Source: Rhynochetos jubatus
Taxonomy: Eukaryota > Chordata > Aves > Eurypygiformes > Rhynochetidae
Direction of reading: 5' to 3'
Length of the DNA stretch: 64,000 nt
Assembly: GCA_027574665.1 (NCBI GenBank)
Contig: CM050650.1
Coordinates: 97,933,086-97,997,085, forward strand
In this document: positions 62,251-64,000 of the stretch, one piece after another
Position numbering within the stretch: the stretch's first letter is position 1
Layout of the letters: every line of letters starts with the position of its first letter
Position numbers and translations under genes: made by a program
Notes under the pieces: generated by a model
The model's input: the letters and a program-made list of their open reading frames with translations, nothing else
The model's database searches: none
Told to the model about the DNA's origin: nothing

Positions 62251-64000
62251 TGAAACAAATTGTTGAAGAAAAAAACTTCCACCAGCTATAAAGTGTTTGT
62301 ATACATGACTAACTTTGATACCCCTGATCTATCTGTGATTCTGTGATCCTTGCCCCCATGTGCAGAAGGGAGGTGGTGTAAGTTTTATGGTGAGTACTTA
62401 GTGCTGCTATATGGTGGAGTAACTTTTGATGTATTTCTGATGGTGCCATGTGGCAGGGCAGACGGGACAGCGTCATGAGTGCGTGTGACTGTTCTCGGCC
62501 CACTCTGTATTAGCTACAGGTTCTCCACAGCACAAGCTCAATATCTTTCTTTTCCCATCTTTTATAGAACATAGACACGATAGTGGAGCCATGTCTGTTT
62601 GTCTTTGCTCACTTCAAAGTTCAAACTCCCACTGTGCTCATCTCCTGGACAATTTGCTTTATCATGCTCTATACTGAAGAAACTTTGCCCTGAGTTTGCA
62701 GCATTATGTAAATCAGATGTTATGTAAATATCAACTTATAAATGCATGTTTAATTTCAGTGATGTGATAATTTTGCTGATATTATGACTTCCAAAACCAA
62801 TACCTAACATGTCCATATTAAAGGAGTTAAGTTCAAGCATGGCAATGAGAATAAATACAGGTGGAGAACTTCTTGAGGTGCTGCAGTACACTGAACACTG
62901 TCACAACATTGTATGTAAGCTGCAGGATATATTTTAAGAATGAGGTATTGTACACACTTTGTTTACAGCACAGGTTATACTTAGTCTCTGGCATTTTGTA
63001 CAAACCATGTATGGTATATTGATATAAATGCTGACACTTGGAGACAGACTGCCTGTGCTCTGATCCAACTTGACACACCTGGTTAGTTTTAGGGATTCTC
63101 TTCTCAGTGCTTCAAGCGGAAACAGATAAGGTGTGTTGATCAGAAACACGTTTTACTTCAATGGGTTTTGGAGGTTGGCAAGTCTGATTATATACGTGTT
63201 TACGCTGGAGCGCAACCCTAAGCTTTTCACTAACATAGACATTTTTTTTGTAAGAAATTTCATGTAATTAGTCCTTAAGACCTCTCCATTTTCTGTATAC
63301 TTGCTGGGTATCTAATCTTTGGTTTTAAATATTCCTAGCGTATAGAACTGAGCAGAATGATTCACAGTTGGTAAGTGTTCTCCATATGTAAACACATAGC
63401 TTTGCAGATGGGTAGGAGCAGCAGAGTTTGGCAGAAGAGAATAATTTCTGTGTGTCCACATGTGCAGTATCATTTTTGACTATTTCCATACGAGTATGAA
63501 AAACCAGTTTTATGAACAAAAACTTTGATGGAGGCTGAGGAGCCAGAGTGTTGGCTTTGGGCGCTTTACAGTCTGATTGCTTGTGCAGGGTAGAGCGTGA
63601 ATGTAATTAAGATGCAGATAAACCTGGTGAAACCGTGTGTGTATTGGTTGGGGTAGATGCTGAGGAGATTGGCTGTGGATATTCGAAAGATCTATCAAGC
63701 TATATGCTCTGTCTGGTTTTATTCTGCACAGGAGAAAGTTTATTGTCCAGCTGTTGACACATGAAGCATTATTGATTATAAGTAAAGCATCCCCTGCTAT
63801 CACCCGATGATTTTCCCCTGAAGACATTTGTCTGTCTCCCCAGGCAGATGATAAAAAAAATCTAAGAAAGTAATGTGCAAAATCTTTGCCATAAACCAGG
63901 AAGGGTTGCTACAAGCACGCAGGAAGCCTAGCTCACGTTCATAAATATGATTGAGAAGTTAAACCACCTATAAAAACATCCAGTAACACAACAATAACCA
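62251..64000. other. Unique AT-rich intron to window end
   Basis: No element or exon was recognised. Several open frames of 60-105 codons on the minus strand have no family resemblance and are treated as chance. Confidence 0.5.

Larger units (their letters stand above)
9725..64000 (+). other. KHDRBS2: KHDRBS2 intron (probably intron 2), 5' part
   Basis: It begins GTACTGTAAATTT directly after the exon. The next exon should start with codons for FNFVGKLLGPRG and no such peptide was recognised through the window end, so the intron appears to be longer than 54 kb. That is in keeping with the very large KHDRBS2 locus of vertebrates. A short exon overlooked by eye cannot be fully excluded. Contents are itemised below. 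Confidence 0.75.

Noticed and set aside
1-64000. Prokaryote-type systems (operons, CRISPR, phage defence)
   Set aside because: The window is a bird intron with spliced host coding sequence and CR1/LTR repeats; no spaced direct repeats or gene clusters were seen.

Overview
The window is vertebrate nuclear DNA from a bird. The evidence is many 5'-truncated CR1 LINEs ending in the avian-type (ATTCTATGAT)n tail, several solo long terminal repeats of the avian ERVL-like kind that open TGTCRTGGTTTAA, and one conserved host exon whose peptide is a near-exact match to KHDRBS2 (SLM1). A passerine is plausible from the LTR type and the TOPORS-like gene, but the sequence alone does not prove it.

Layout: 1-9596 is the end of a KHDRBS2 intron, most likely intron 1. 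The KHDRBS2 exon lies at 9597-9724 on the + strand (QUA1 to start of KH domain). From 9725 to 64000 is the next intron; I did not recognise the exon that should resume at FNFVGKLLGP. KHDRBS2 is known for very long introns, which fits.

Nested in the upstream intron, on the opposite strand (about 7945 down to 6430), is a compact GC-rich gene for a short TOPORS-like RING finger protein. It has an intact C3HC4 RING, a heptapeptide tandem repeat before it and an Arg/Ser-rich tail after it. It appears to have a small non-coding first exon, an intron, a polyadenylation signal and its own promoter with an RFX X-box-like site, a KLF/Sp site and a ZNF143-like site. This is the most notable object in the window.

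The rest is intron. It holds about twelve CR1 copies in both orientations (one CR1 inserted into another at 8189-8791; reverse transcriptase fragments at 54395-54835 and 61271-62250). It also holds four nearly full-length solo LTRs (1726-2274, 16858-17417, 35235 to about 36255, 49551-50347) and one LTR fragment. Two perfect 5-bp target-site duplications and one near-perfect one date these as clean single insertions. No internal retroviral gene was seen.

Two intronic stretches look like unannotated cassette exons (23304-23356 and 43506-43587); the second would act as a poison exon if spliced to the KHDRBS2 exon. I found no rRNA, tRNA, CRISPR or prokaryote-type system. Most open frames of 60-140 codons here are chance frames in AT-rich intron or lie inside repeats.
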